From assembly GCF_016587435.1 (NCBI RefSeq), contig NZ_BNJJ01000007.1, positions 124,001-188,000 of the forward strand: 64,000 nt of DNA, given 5' to 3'. The notes under the pieces are model-generated. The model was not told the origin of the DNA. It searched no databases and was given only the letters and a program-made list of their open reading frames with translations. A program made the translations under genes and the position numbers. Below are positions 17,326 to 26,113 of this stretch, one piece after another (the first letter of the stretch is position 1; each line of letters opens with the position of its first letter). Source of the stretch: Dictyobacter formicarum (GTDB taxonomy: Bacteria; Chloroflexota; Ktedonobacteria; Ktedonobacterales; Ktedonobacteraceae).

Positions 17326-18911
17326 ATGCTAACCATCAACATCGATATAGCCCGTCGCTTCATCCTCGGCAAGCAGGGCTTGTGGCCCGGGCGGCGCTGG
17401 CGAGGCATCGAGGGAACCGAGCAGACCATGCGCGCGATGGAGTACTTGCAACTCGACCCGCTGAACATCATCGCTCGCAGCCACGACATCAAGCTGCACA
17501 GCCGCGTGCTCGATTACACGCCTGGCATGTGGGAGGACGTGACATATCAGCAGCGCAAATTCTTCGATTGGGGTAACTGGCTAGCCGTCCGAGCGATGGA
17601 CGAACTGCCGTATTGGCGCGTGGTCATGCGCCGCGAGCGCGATAGTGGCTCGCGGCTCCGCGCCATAGCCCGCGACCACGCTGATGCCATCGTCGAAATG
17701 CGAGCCGTCTTGCACGAACGTGGCATCGTGGGCAACCGCGACTTTGCCATGGCAACACGCACACGAACGCAAAATTATCGCGGCCGCAAGGACAGCGCGC
17801 TCGCCTTGTATTATCTGTGGTGCACTGGTGAAGTGATGACACACCATCGCGACCGTTTTGAGCGCGCATATGCACTGACCGAAACGGTCGCGCCCGCGCA
17901 TCTTATTCGCGAGAGCGACGAAGACGAGACTGATCGCTTCTTACTCAAAAAGGACATCAGCTTTAGCGGCCTGTCATTGTATGGACTACGCACCTATCGC
18001 AACGTATTAGAGAAGGCCCTCACAGATGAAAACCGCGCACCGGATCAGAATGAACCCCGCGCCTGAACACGTGGCGTATCTCAAACGCGCTTGTGGCACC
18101 AGACGTTTCATTTACAACTGGGGACGCGAACAGTGGGAGAAGCAGTATCAGGCGTATAAACAGGAGCAGGAAGCGGTTCCCGAAGCGCAGCGCGTGCTCA
18201 AAACGCCCAATGCCTTCGCCCTCAAGAAGCAGTTCAATGCGATGCGGCATGAAGCCTATCCCTGGACCGGTGAGGTCACCAAGTGCGTGGTGGAAGGGGC
18301 CTTCGATGATCTGGGCAAAGCCTATGCGAACTTCTTTGCTGGCCGGGCGGAGTATCCCCGATTCAAGAAAAAGGGAACATCGCACGAATCCTTTTATCTC
18401 TCCAACGACAAATTCACCGTTGGCAGTCACTGGATCTCGATCCCAGGGTTGGGGCGTTTCATTCTGGACCAACGCCAAACCAAGAAGGATCGAGGCAAGC
18501 TCCTGCGCCCACTCGGGACGGTCAATCTGGCAGAAAAGCTGCGCTTTGTCGAAGAGAGGAAAGCAACCAAGCCTACGAAAAAGCGAAACCAACGCCAACA
18601 CGTCCTCTGTGAATCCCTGAAGATCCTGGGGGCAACCGTCTCGTGTGAAGCAGGTCATCGGCTATTACACGTTGCCGATTTTGTGGGGCGACCGGCTCGT
18701 CGCGCGGTTCGACAGCAAACTCGACCGGACGACCAACACATGTGTCATCCTGGGCTTGTGGCTGGAGGATGAGGCTCTCGGCAACAATGAGGCATTTGCG
18801 GAGGCATTGGCTTGTGGGTTTGCGCGATTCGTTCGGTTTCTCGGCGCGAGCAAGCTGGATGCAACGGCAATTCGCGAGCCGCTGCTACGCCGACGCGCAT
18901 ACTCTTCATAA
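17326..18911 (+). pseudogene. Broken YcaQ-like (winged-helix, DUF1006) DNA glycosylase gene
   Basis: Two pieces of one family flank foreign DNA. The 5' piece (17326 to about 18028) encodes the N-terminal 235 residues: LQLDPLNIIARSHDIKLHSR carries the Gln-x-Asp that is catalytic in YcaQ-type interstrand crosslink glycosylases, and it ends at YGLRTYRNVLEKALTDE. The 3' piece (about 18648-18911) resumes with GYYTLPILWGDRLVARFDSK and ends at ATREPLLRRRAY-like residues. About 90 codons expected between them are absent and replaced by a TnpB fragment. AAGGCAGG precedes the start codon. A truncated protein may still be made, but the enzyme should be inactive. Confidence 0.85.
18026..18650 (+). mobile_element. 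Truncated TnpB (IS605 OrfB) fragment inside ycaQ
   Basis: In a different frame from ycaQ, starting exactly at an ATG (18026), is the N-terminal part of a TnpB: MKTAHRIRMNPAPEHVAYLK, then ACGTRRFIYNWGREQW, AMRHEAYPW, YPRFKKKG, LGTVNLAEKLRF and ILGATVS. These belong to the guide-RNA-binding lobe. The RuvC catalytic region and zinc ribbon are missing, so it cannot cut DNA. About 24 unusual residues (RKATKPTKKRNQRQ region) separate LRF from ILGATVS, suggesting a further rearrangement. No transposase TnpA or intact ends are seen. Confidence 0.8.
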
Positions 18912-19192
18912 GGAAACGAATTCAAGCTAGAGCAATGCATATAAATGCTGAGCGATTTCCCCCACCTCAGAAGCAGGATACCCATTTTGGGCTGCTCTGT
19001 CCGGAAGATCTGGGCTCACTACTGATTGTAGAAGAAACGAACAGATTAATCAGGCTGTCTGCTACTATCTATAACCACTACATATCTAAACAATAACAAT
19101 TTTTTATGAGTAAAAGATACATTGAAAAGGTGGCGTTCATAGTTAAAATTTCTATTGATGACAAACTTCATCAAGAAAATCAACAAAAAACA

Positions 19193-19221
19193 TTGACTTC
19201 TAATTCGAACTCATGTAAGCT
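19193..19221 (+). promoter_or_regulatory. Promoter candidate for the ABC transporter operon
   Basis: TTGACT (19193-19198), 17-nt spacer, TAAGCT (19216-19221). It would give an untranslated leader of about 310 nt before the first gene. Between the ycaQ remnant and this box (18912-19192) I see nothing else. Confidence 0.45.
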
Positions 19222-19384
19222 CTAAACAATATCGTAACAGTGGTTTCATATTTACGGGCTTTTGTGGCAAATAGCAACCATGAATGTAAACATAGTTACA
19301 TTTATCAAGCGCAACTATGGCAGTTCAAAAGTGAGAACATCCGATCTCGTGAGTGTATAGAATATTTCCTGCTATGAGAATGGG

Positions 19385-19487
19385 CTCATATATCGAAGCT
19401 GGATGGGAAGGTATTCTGTTTGCGACCGGCAACCTCTGGCAATGCTAGAGAGAGGACTTATCAAGGCGGGCTTGAGCCATGATATCC
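19385..19487 (+). promoter_or_regulatory. Structured leader with SAM-riboswitch-like core motif
   Basis: The leader has an outer pair ATATC/GATAT, a stem GCTGG/CCGGC around GGGA...GCGA, immediately followed by AACC, then CCTCT/AGAGAGG. The order GGGA - GCGA - CCGGCAACC resembles the kink-turn and core of the SAM-I/SAM-IV family. The expected GGTGCTAA joint is not clear (only TGCTA is seen). Placement before a sulfur-type ABC operon makes a SAM sensor plausible, but this may be an unrelated structure. Confidence 0.28.
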
Positions 19488-19536
19488 GGGCATTCATACA
19501 CCTACTCTGAATTAGGGACGAAGGAGCAGTATTTTT

Positions 19537-20613
19537 ATGAAGGCATCATCGCATCGCTTCCCACGCATGCTGGCATGTATATTACTCTTGTCGCTGGCCC
19601 TGGCAGCCTGTGGCGGTGACAGCAATGCCTCTGGCTCAACAAATGGCGGGAGTAGCTCACCAGTGACTGTTCATCTGGGTTATTTTCCCAATATCACCCA
19701 CGCCGTCGCCCTGGTCGGGGTAGCTCGCGGGACATTTGCGACGGCGCTCGGCAACAATACCCTGGACGCATCTAAAACATTCAATGCTGGTCCCGCATTG
19801 ATGGAGGCTCTGAGCGCTGGCGATATCGACATCGGCTACGTGGGACCCAATCCCGCGATCAATACGTATGTCAAGAGCCATGGCGATGCCTTGCGCATCA
19901 TCGCTGGCGCGTCGAGCGGCGGCGCATCATTCATCGTACGTCCAGGCGCTAACATTAAGACCGCCAACGACCTCAAAGGCAAGAAGCTGGCCACGCCACA
20001 GAAAGGTGGCACGCAGGACATCGCGCTGCGCCACTATCTGCAGATACACAACCTGAAGAGCACGGATGACGGCGGAGACATCCAGATACTGCCCACCGAT
20101 AACGCCAACATCCTCAACGAGTTCAAACAGGGACAGATCGATGGCGCCTGGGTACCAGAACCATGGGCATCACGCCTGGTCAACGAAGCACAGGGCACCA
20201 TCTTTGTGGATGAGCGCAGCACCTGGCCCAACAACAAGTTCATCACAACCCTGGTAGTCGTGCGCAAAGACTTCCTGGACCAGCATCCCGACATCGTGCA
20301 GAAGTTTCTACAGGCCCATGTGGAGACAGTACAATACATCAACAATAACCTGCCTGCGGCCGAGAAAATCGCCAATGAGCAGTTGAAAAAGCTGACCGGA
20401 AAAGCGCTGTCAAACTCAGCGGTTGATGGGTCGTTCAAGCGGCTAGACATCACATATGATCCACTGGCCTCAACCCTGTTTAAATCGGCGGACAACGCCT
20501 ATGCTCTGGGCTTCCTGGGCACAACCAAACCCGATCTCTCAGGGATCTTCTCCCTCGATCAATTGAACAGCGTACTCAGCAGCAAGGGACTACAGAAAGT
20601 TACAGCCTCATAA
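19537..20613 (+). CDS. ABC transporter substrate-binding lipoprotein (sulfonate/nitrate/taurine type)
   Basis: A 358-residue secreted lipoprotein. It has a signal peptide with lipobox LALAAC (Cys25), then a Ser/Gly linker, then an SsuA/TauA-like fold: VTVHLGYFPNITHAVALVGVA, GPALMEALSAGDIDIGYVGPNPAI, DLKGKKLATPQKGGTQDIALR, and QIDGAWVPEPWASRLV. It captures an oxyanion or sulfonate outside the membrane. AAGGAGCAG lies upstream of the ATG. It is first in a three-gene operon and has a long leader. The exact ligand is not determined. Confidence 0.88.
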   Translation: MKASSHRFPRMLACILLLSLALAACGGDSNASGSTNGGSSSPVTVHLGYFPNITHAVALVGVARGTFATALGNNTLDASKTFNAGPALMEALSAGDIDIGYVGPNPAINTYVKSHGDALRIIAGASSGGASFIVRPGANIKTANDLKGKKLATPQKGGTQDIALRHYLQIHNLKSTDDGGDIQILPTDNANILNEFKQGQIDGAWVPEPWASRLVNEAQGTIFVDERSTWPNNKFITTLVVVRKDFLDQHPDIVQKFLQAHVETVQYINNNLPAAEKIANEQLKKLTGKALSNSAVDGSFKRLDITYDPLASTLFKSADNAYALGFLGTTKPDLSGIFSLDQLNSVLSSKGLQKVTAS

Positions 20614-20624
20614 GGAGAGACCGC

Positions 20625-21491
20625 ATGAGCCAATCAACAGTCCATATACGAAGTTCTATTGGATCAGGCAGTGGGGACGGCTTGTCCCCGCTCGCTGGTG
20701 GCAACTCATTACGGATCGAAGGTGTGAGCAAGACGTTCGTGGATGGCGAACGGGTAGTGGAAGCATTACACCCTGTTGATCTTGCCATCCAACCAGGCGA
20801 GTTCGTCTGCTTTCTGGGGCCCAGCGGCTGCGGCAAATCCACCTTATTGAGCATCATTGCTGGTCTGGAGCAAGCAAGTAGTGGCGCCATTTTCGCCAAC
20901 CATAAAGAGGTTCAGGGACCCGGCACCGACCGTATCCTGCTCTTCCAGGAGGCGGCGCTCTTTCCCTGGCTGGATGTGCAGCAGAATGTCGAATTTGGAC
21001 TGCGCCAGGCGCGTATTCCCCGCAAGCAACGCGCAGAGATCGCCCGGCACTATCTCAACATGGTCAACCTCAACGGCTTTGAGCATAGCTATCCGCACCA
21101 GCTCTCAGGCGGCATGCGCCAGCGCGCCGCCATCGCCCGGGCGCTGGCCATCGATCCAGAAATCCTGTTGATGGATGAGCCCTTTGGCGCTCTGGATGCC
21201 TTTACGCGCGACAAGCTACACGCCCAGGTTGAAGCCATCTGGCGCGAGACCCGTAAAACGGTCCTTTTTGTCACGCACAATGTACGCGAAGCGGTCGCAC
21301 TGGGAGATCGCGTGATTGTCTTTGCGCCACGCCCCGGACGCATTGTCCGCGACTTTCCAATACACCTGCCACGGCCACGCAGCCTGGAAGATCACCAACT
21401 GGTAGACAAAGCCGCAGAGATCCTGGAGGTACTGCGCAACGAGATGCAGAAACAAGAACAGGAGGAAGAATTTGGCAGCCTCATCCATTAA
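20625..21491 (+). CDS. ABC transporter ATPase (SsuB/TauB type)
   Basis: A 288-residue ATPase. Seen: Walker A GPSGCGKSTLL, Q-loop LLFQEAALFPWLDVQQNVEFGL, signature LSGGMRQRAAIARAL, Walker B ILLMDEPFGALDAFTR, and switch His in VTHNVREAVALGDRV. FPW in the Q-loop region is typical of nitrate/sulfonate/taurine importers. It starts 11 nt after the lipoprotein stop, with AGGAGA before the ATG, and overlaps the permease by 20 nt. Confidence 0.92.
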   Translation: MSQSTVHIRSSIGSGSGDGLSPLAGGNSLRIEGVSKTFVDGERVVEALHPVDLAIQPGEFVCFLGPSGCGKSTLLSIIAGLEQASSGAIFANHKEVQGPGTDRILLFQEAALFPWLDVQQNVEFGLRQARIPRKQRAEIARHYLNMVNLNGFEHSYPHQLSGGMRQRAAIARALAIDPEILLMDEPFGALDAFTRDKLHAQVEAIWRETRKTVLFVTHNVREAVALGDRVIVFAPRPGRIVRDFPIHLPRPRSLEDHQLVDKAAEILEVLRNEMQKQEQEEEFGSLIH

Positions 21492-22281
21492 TATCAGCAA
21501 GAAACGCAGCGTCAACATAAGATGGGTCGGCAAACTGCTACGGCAACTGATCTTCTTCGCCCTTCTACTCCTGCTCTGGCAAGGATTGGCCACCGCCCAT
21601 ATCTGGAAAGACTATTTATTCCCGGGACCACTGACCGTCCTGGATAGCTTGAAGGGGCTGGCTCAGGACGGCTCTCTATTAACCGCCATCCTGGTCAGCC
21701 TGCGCCGCCTGGCTATGGGCTACGGCCTCTCGCTGGTGCTAGGATTGCTCTTAGGCTTGCTGATCAGCAGCAACCGCTACATCGAAGAGACGCTGGGCTC
21801 GCTGGTGTTGGGATTACAGGCACTACCAAGCGTGTGCTGGATTCCGCTGGCCTTGCTCTGGTTTGGTCTGCATGAGCAGGCGATGATCTTTGTCGTCGTG
21901 ATGGGCGCGCTCTTCTCGATTACACTGGGTGTGGACGCGGGCATCAAAAATACACCACCGGTCTACATTAAAGCGGCCCGCAACATGGGCTCGCGCGGCA
22001 TCGCCCTCTCAACACAGGTTATCTTGCCCGCCGCCCTGCCATCAATTCTGACCGGACTCAAACAAGGCTGGACCTTCGCCTGGCGCTCGCTGATGGCAGC
22101 CGAGCTGCTCTACACCACCGTCAGCCTGGGCGCCCTGCTCGAAAGCGGGCGTGACCTCGGCGATGTCGGCCAGCTCTTCGCCATCATGCTCGTCATCGTC
22201 ATCATTGGCGTAGCCATCGATAGCCTGATATTTGGGCCCCTTGAAAAGATGGTGCGTAAACGCTGGGGATTCGCTCGCTAG
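21472..22281 (+). CDS. ABC transporter permease (SsuC/TauC type)
   Basis: A 269-residue inner-membrane permease with about six helices and the EAA-like coupling loop (YIKAARNMGSRGIALSTQVILPAALPSILTGLK around residue 165-195). The start is TTG at 21472: AGGAGG lies 6 nt before it, inside the ssuB-like gene. It completes the importer with the two genes upstream. The stop is followed by about 80 nt without a clear terminator before a convergent gene. Confidence 0.9.
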   Translation: MAASSINISKKRSVNIRWVGKLLRQLIFFALLLLLWQGLATAHIWKDYLFPGPLTVLDSLKGLAQDGSLLTAILVSLRRLAMGYGLSLVLGLLLGLLISSNRYIEETLGSLVLGLQALPSVCWIPLALLWFGLHEQAMIFVVVMGALFSITLGVDAGIKNTPPVYIKAARNMGSRGIALSTQVILPAALPSILTGLKQGWTFAWRSLMAAELLYTTVSLGALLESGRDLGDVGQLFAIMLVIVIIGVAIDSLIFGPLEKMVRKRWGFAR

Positions 22282-22365
22282 CCGGGGAGCATGGACGCCC
22301 CCAGGCTCGCGAGCCATCGCATCCCGGTGGGAATAGGAATGAGACGCACTCATAAGACTTTGAAG

Positions 22366-23073
22366 TCAGGAACCGAACTTAGTTGACGAACGAGTGGCAA
22401 GCTGGCGTGCCAGCGCCTGCATATCAGGATAGTGCTCACGCAGGTGCAATGTCATGCGACGTAGAACCTTGGCCGCGGTCCACTCCTCTGCGCCATGAAC
22501 ATAGATATGGGCACGCTGCTCGGGCGTCAAATCACGCAACAGCATCTCATAATCCATCGCATTCTCAACAAAGGTCCTGAGCAGATCAGCTTCAGCAATA
22601 GTAGAGGCGGCTGGCTGCGGCTGCTCGCTCAAACAGGCGATATAATACGCCTCAAGCTTCAGTACATGCTGAAGCTGTTGTGTCAGCGACCGCGCGCCGG
22701 GTGTGGGCGAAACACTCCTGAGCTCAAGGGGTATCGCATCATAGATATCGATCAGCTGCGCCCGCGCGGTAGCCGCCACATTCAGAGCATTATCAATCTC
22801 TTGATCGGTAGGAGCGGGCCGATCGGCCTCAAAACGCGGCCCTGCCTTCACCCCACGCAGATACTCTTTGGGCACCGCATTAAATGATGTGATTTCCTCC
22901 TCAAAAAAGAAGATATCATTCTTCTTTAACCAGCGTAGATAATCAGAGACCGCCTGTGGGGACTGCTGCACAGCTTGTTGGGGAGTCGATGCCTTCGAAA
23001 AACAACCCGGCAAAGCACGAAAAGAAACGATACTCTCACCGGACCACTCTTCAATCAATGCATGAAATTCCAT
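22366..23073 (-). CDS. DinB-like helical protein with HicB-like N-terminus
   Basis: A 235-residue protein. Residues 1-70 resemble a HicB-type antitoxin/partial RNase-H fold (MEFHALIEEWSGE... FRALPGCFSKASTPQQAVQQ). Residues 95-225 form a four-helix DinB/YfiT-like bundle with a late His motif (MTLHLREHYPDMQALAR) and HVLKLEAYYIA, which in the family bind a metal. TAGGAGCG precedes the ATG. The function of such proteins (thiol transfer, stress) is not established here. It converges with the ABC permease. Confidence 0.7.
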   Translation of the reverse strand: MEFHALIEEWSGESIVSFRALPGCFSKASTPQQAVQQSPQAVSDYLRWLKKNDIFFFEEEITSFNAVPKEYLRGVKAGPRFEADRPAPTDQEIDNALNVAATARAQLIDIYDAIPLELRSVSPTPGARSLTQQLQHVLKLEAYYIACLSEQPQPAASTIAEADLLRTFVENAMDYEMLLRDLTPEQRAHIYVHGAEEWTAAKVLRRMTLHLREHYPDMQALARQLATRSSTKFGS

Positions 23074-23173
23074 ATTCGTGCGCTCCTATCGTAAAACTAT
23101 AGCTACCAGATAGCCATGTACATACACTTACAATCAAAGGAAAAAGCCACCAGAATACTCTTGATAAGTATCC

Positions 23174-24073
23174 TCAAGATGGACTAGTGCTCAAAGGAAA
23201 CAGGAATGAGAAAAAGGCCTGGGCCGCCCGGGATAATTGCTTCTCTGGCCGCTGGATAAAACTAAGTTCAGGCTGCAACTCCATATCGGATAGAGGCACC
23301 TGTACCAGGTCGCCACTGGCCAGTTCGCGCTGGACGGTTAAAAATGAGACCACCGCTGCCCCGACACCATTCATAACCATTTGCTTGATCGCTTCGTTGT
23401 CAGTCAGGGTCAATAGCGGATTGAGAGTGATATCACGACAGTTCAATTCGCGCTCCAGCATATCGCGCACCCCGCTGCCAGACTCGCGTACCACCAGAGC
23501 ATTATTTCCCAGGTCAGTCGCGCTCACTTTATCGACATTGCACCAGGGATGCTGGGGAGAAACCACCAGTATCAAGGTGTCGCGCGTAAAGAAGCGTACA
23601 TTCAAACTTTCGGGCAGTTGCTCCACCTCGCCCTCAACGATACCGAAATCCAGCGACCAGTCCAGGATATGTTCAATGATCTCCTGTGAATTTAAAATAG
23701 AAATATTGAGAGCGATCTGTGGATACAACGCACGGAAACGTGCCACGATCGCTGGCAGCAAATAGACGCCAGCCGTTGTATTGGCTGCCAGCTTGATCTC
23801 GCCACGATGAATATCGCGCAAAGCAGCCAGCGCATCGTCCATCTCGCGCTCAAGAGAAAACATCCGGCGAGCGTAGGTCTGCAGTACGCGGCCAGCGTGA
23901 GTCAGCACAATCCGACGCCCCTGGCGCTCCACCAGCTCCAGATGAGCCTCCTGCTCCAGACTCTGAATGATCTTGGTCACCGCCGGTTGCGTCAGGTGCA
24001 GCTCCTCAGAAGCCCGCGTAATATGCTCAAGCTCCGCAACTTTCAAGAAAACACGTAAATTCTGCAGATTCAT
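23174..24073 (-). CDS. LysR-family transcriptional regulator
   Basis: A 299-residue regulator. The N-terminal winged HTH reads MNLQNLRVFLKVAELEHITRASEELHLTQPAVTKIIQSLE; the C-terminal co-inducer domain begins about residue 90 (GEIKLAANTTAGVYLLPAIVARF). It resembles the CysL/CbbR group that senses sulfur or carbon status. The ATG at 24073 is used because the upstream extension lacks homology. Two adjacent palindromes lie upstream (24197-24255). The sulfur-type ABC operon is 1 kb away, so regulation of it is possible but not shown. Confidence 0.88.
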   Translation of the reverse strand: MNLQNLRVFLKVAELEHITRASEELHLTQPAVTKIIQSLEQEAHLELVERQGRRIVLTHAGRVLQTYARRMFSLEREMDDALAALRDIHRGEIKLAANTTAGVYLLPAIVARFRALYPQIALNISILNSQEIIEHILDWSLDFGIVEGEVEQLPESLNVRFFTRDTLILVVSPQHPWCNVDKVSATDLGNNALVVRESGSGVRDMLERELNCRDITLNPLLTLTDNEAIKQMVMNGVGAAVVSFLTVQRELASGDLVQVPLSDMELQPELSFIQRPEKQLSRAAQAFFSFLFPLSTSPS

Positions 24074-24196
24074 ATTGTTATCCCATCGCACAGAACGACA
24101 CTGGTGCCTGCGACAACACACAGCGCTCTCTTAGTCTCTGCATCATACCAGAAAGTGTCCATCTTCTCCTAGTGTTAACGCAACTAGAGATTAAAT

Positions 24197-24230
24197 TTTC
24201 AGATCCACCTATTGCATTTAGATCTGAAAA
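24197..24230. repeat. Perfect 10-bp inverted repeat TTTTCAGATC/GATCTGAAAA
   Basis: TTTTCAGATC (24197-24206) and GATCTGAAAA (24221-24230) are exact reverse complements with a 14-nt spacer, about 125 nt upstream of the LysR start. It may be an operator or a transcript hairpin. Confidence 0.5.
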
Positions 24231-24255
24231 AAATATGATAAATACATCATATTTT
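24230..24255. repeat. Perfect 10-bp inverted repeat AAAATATGAT/ATCATATTTT
   Basis: AAAATATGAT (24230-24239) and ATCATATTTT (24246-24255) are exact complements around AAATAC. It abuts the previous palindrome, sharing one base. Together they form a double dyad upstream of the LysR gene. Confidence 0.5.
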
Positions 24256-24462
24256 ATAAACAGTTTGCCTTTTTATAGAACCGATCAAGAATAGAGCAAA
24301 AGTACCATTCAACATCATTCTACACAATGTATCAGGAGAAAACGATACGATCCAAATATGCAGTAGACGTTTCCGCTCCTGAAATGCTATCATTTTAATA
24401 AAATACGTTTTAGTTTCCCGTATGACTCACGCTTTGCAAGCATTTTTCTGCCCCTTACCTCT

Positions 24463-24660
24463 TTGCTTGCAAGAAATGTCACTCTAAGCAAGAATGCTGA
24501 ACAACTAAATATTACAGGCACTCTCAGAACAAATTTTTTGAACGTCTTTTCGTGGTTTAAAGAGACACTGGATGAACTGCTGCAACTGGACCTGGAAAAC
24601 GTGAAGGCTCTGGCTGCGAGGGCAGAATTGCTGGTTCTTTTGCAGAACCAACAAACATAA
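24463..24660 (+). CDS. Possible small helical protein or gene remnant
   Basis: A 65-residue frame starting with TTG and without a ribosome binding site. The C-terminal half (ETLDELLQLDLENVKALAARAEL) looks like a TPR-type helical pair. It may be the tail of a lost TPR gene. Nothing else supports it; the surrounding 24256-24769 holds no other gene. Confidence 0.25.
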   Translation: MLARNVTLSKNAEQLNITGTLRTNFLNVFSWFKETLDELLQLDLENVKALAARAELLVLLQNQQT

Positions 24661-24769
24661 AACCACAGATTGTCCTATTAGAAGATCACAACATCTGGCG
24701 CATCCGAACCGTCCTATACGCAGTTACCCCCGCGTTGCCATGGATAAGACTGGCTATCATGGCAACCGC

Positions 24770-24822
24770 TTCAGGCTTGATCACGCACGGCTTGAGCGGC
24801 AAATTGCCGCTCAAGCCTGAAG
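24770..24822. terminator. Nested, mutually exclusive hairpins
   Basis: TTCAGGCTTGA (24770-24780) is complementary to TCAAGCCTGAA (24811-24821). The second arm also pairs, within GGCTTGAGCGGCAA/TTGCCGCTCAAGCC (24789-24817), as a 14-bp stem. Only one of the two can form with that arm. It lies 45-95 nt after the peptidase stop on the minus strand, with no T-run. Confidence 0.4.
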
Positions 24823-24866
24823 TTCGGCCCAGGCATTTCTGAAAATGGTGCTCTCTTGCATACACA

Positions 24867-25694
24867 CTAGCGATCGACCAGAGAACGAGTCAGGGTGACA
24901 ATGGTGACGAAGGTGCGATAGAGGTCGAGCAAGTTGGTGCCAACCACGTTCACGGTCCGGGGAGCTACACGCTCGACACCGCGAATCCAGCAAGCCATTT
25001 CGGCCATATCAGCGACCAGAAAGGTGATTTCCAGCGTGACGGGCAGGGTAAAGCCGGGCAGTTGCATAGCTGATAGTTGTTCAACCGCGCGCCGGGCACC
25101 TGCTTGCAGCAGCTCGCAGGCAACCTCGGGATGCAAGTGCGAAGCGGCAAAACGGCCCAGCGACTGCTTGACAACGATCTTTTCCGCCTGCGGGGCGATC
25201 GTGGCAGCCTCGCGAGCCGTAGCCTCATCACCGCTGACAAAAATAATCGGCACCTTGTAATGAGCAGCCACCAGCGCATTGATGCCCGACTCGCCAACGA
25301 TCTCCCCATTAATACGCACCTCCCAGATCGCGCCGGGATTGTACGTATGCGAAAGAATGGCGTGCTCAGCACCAATCGAGCCGTGATAACTGACAAAACA
25401 GATGCCATCAAAGCTAGCGTCCAGGCCCTCCATCATATACATCGGCTTATGCTTGCCAGTAATCAGCGTGGCGCGTCCCAGCAAGTCCTGTGGATGCAGA
25501 TTACGCATGGCATGGTGAGCATCATTAACCACAAAGTTAGACGCGCCGGCCTCCAGTGCGCCCCTGATCACCGCGTTCACCTCATTGGTCAGCAGGCGTC
25601 GCCCCTGTTCGTATTCAGCATTACCCTCGATAATCTGCTCCCAGGCGACAATCCCACTGGTACCTTCAAAATCGGTAGAAAGAAAGAGCTTCAT
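24867..25694 (-). CDS. M55-family D-aminopeptidase (DppA-like)
   Basis: A 275-residue metallopeptidase. Seen: KLFLSTDFEGTSGIVAWEQ with the metal ligands Asp8 and Glu10, NEVNAVIRGALEAGA, FVVNDAHHAMRN, and a core IGAEHAILSHTYN. DppA-type enzymes cleave D-Ala-containing dipeptides and form ring decamers. The usual GYHA-type segment reads SYHGSIG. Two starts are possible: ATG at 25712 or at 25694. The shorter is used since it begins at the conserved strand and GAGGG lies upstream. Single gene. Confidence 0.85.
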   Translation of the reverse strand: MKLFLSTDFEGTSGIVAWEQIIEGNAEYEQGRRLLTNEVNAVIRGALEAGASNFVVNDAHHAMRNLHPQDLLGRATLITGKHKPMYMMEGLDASFDGICFVSYHGSIGAEHAILSHTYNPGAIWEVRINGEIVGESGINALVAAHYKVPIIFVSGDEATAREAATIAPQAEKIVVKQSLGRFAASHLHPEVACELLQAGARRAVEQLSAMQLPGFTLPVTLEITFLVADMAEMACWIRGVERVAPRTVNVVGTNLLDLYRTFVTIVTLTRSLVDR

Positions 25695-25837
25695 AGTGCC
25701 ATATACCCTCATAAAAATATGTGCAATACCTGTAAACTATATCCTCAATTGTAGCATCTAGCTAAAAATCACGATGATACATGTTGAATCCAAGCAAGAA
25801 GAACTCCATCCTGGTACGTAATTATTTCTACACAGGG

Positions 25838-26089
25838 CTACTCTTCCACCAACTTCTTCAAGCCCGCCAATATGCTATTTTCGTCCTCTTCAGCTGATCT
25901 CTGTGACTCAACCTGTTCTTGCGACACCTGCTCGCGTGGATCGTCTTGAATAATAGTCAGCGTCGTCTGGCCATTGACCTCATCTAATATGTAGGTCATG
26001 GTGAAATAGTTCTCCGGCTTATCCTCCATACCTGGATGAGGAAATTTTCGGTCCTCAAATTTCTCCCTTGTCATTTCATAGAATCTCAA
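25838..26089 (-). pseudogene. C-terminal remnant of an SRPBCC/AHSA1-type protein
   Basis: An 83-residue frame (first codon TTG) matching only the last half of an Aha1-type SRPBCC domain: NYFTMTYILDEVNGQTTLTIIQDD, an acidic linker, and the final helix SILAGLKKLVEE. The N-terminal strand-helix region of about 60 residues is missing, and no ribosome site precedes the TTG. It follows the methyltransferase by 24 nt. Probably a decayed gene. Confidence 0.5.
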
Positions 26090-26113
26090 TGATCGGGAAA
26101 GAATTTAGCTTAT

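Noticed and set aside
18020..18658. A 212-codon minus-strand frame opposite the TnpB fragment
   Set aside because: Mirrors the TnpB codons and has no recognisable domain.
18912..19192. Small plus-strand frames after the ycaQ remnant
   Set aside because: No ribosome site and no family pattern; probably untranslated DNA.
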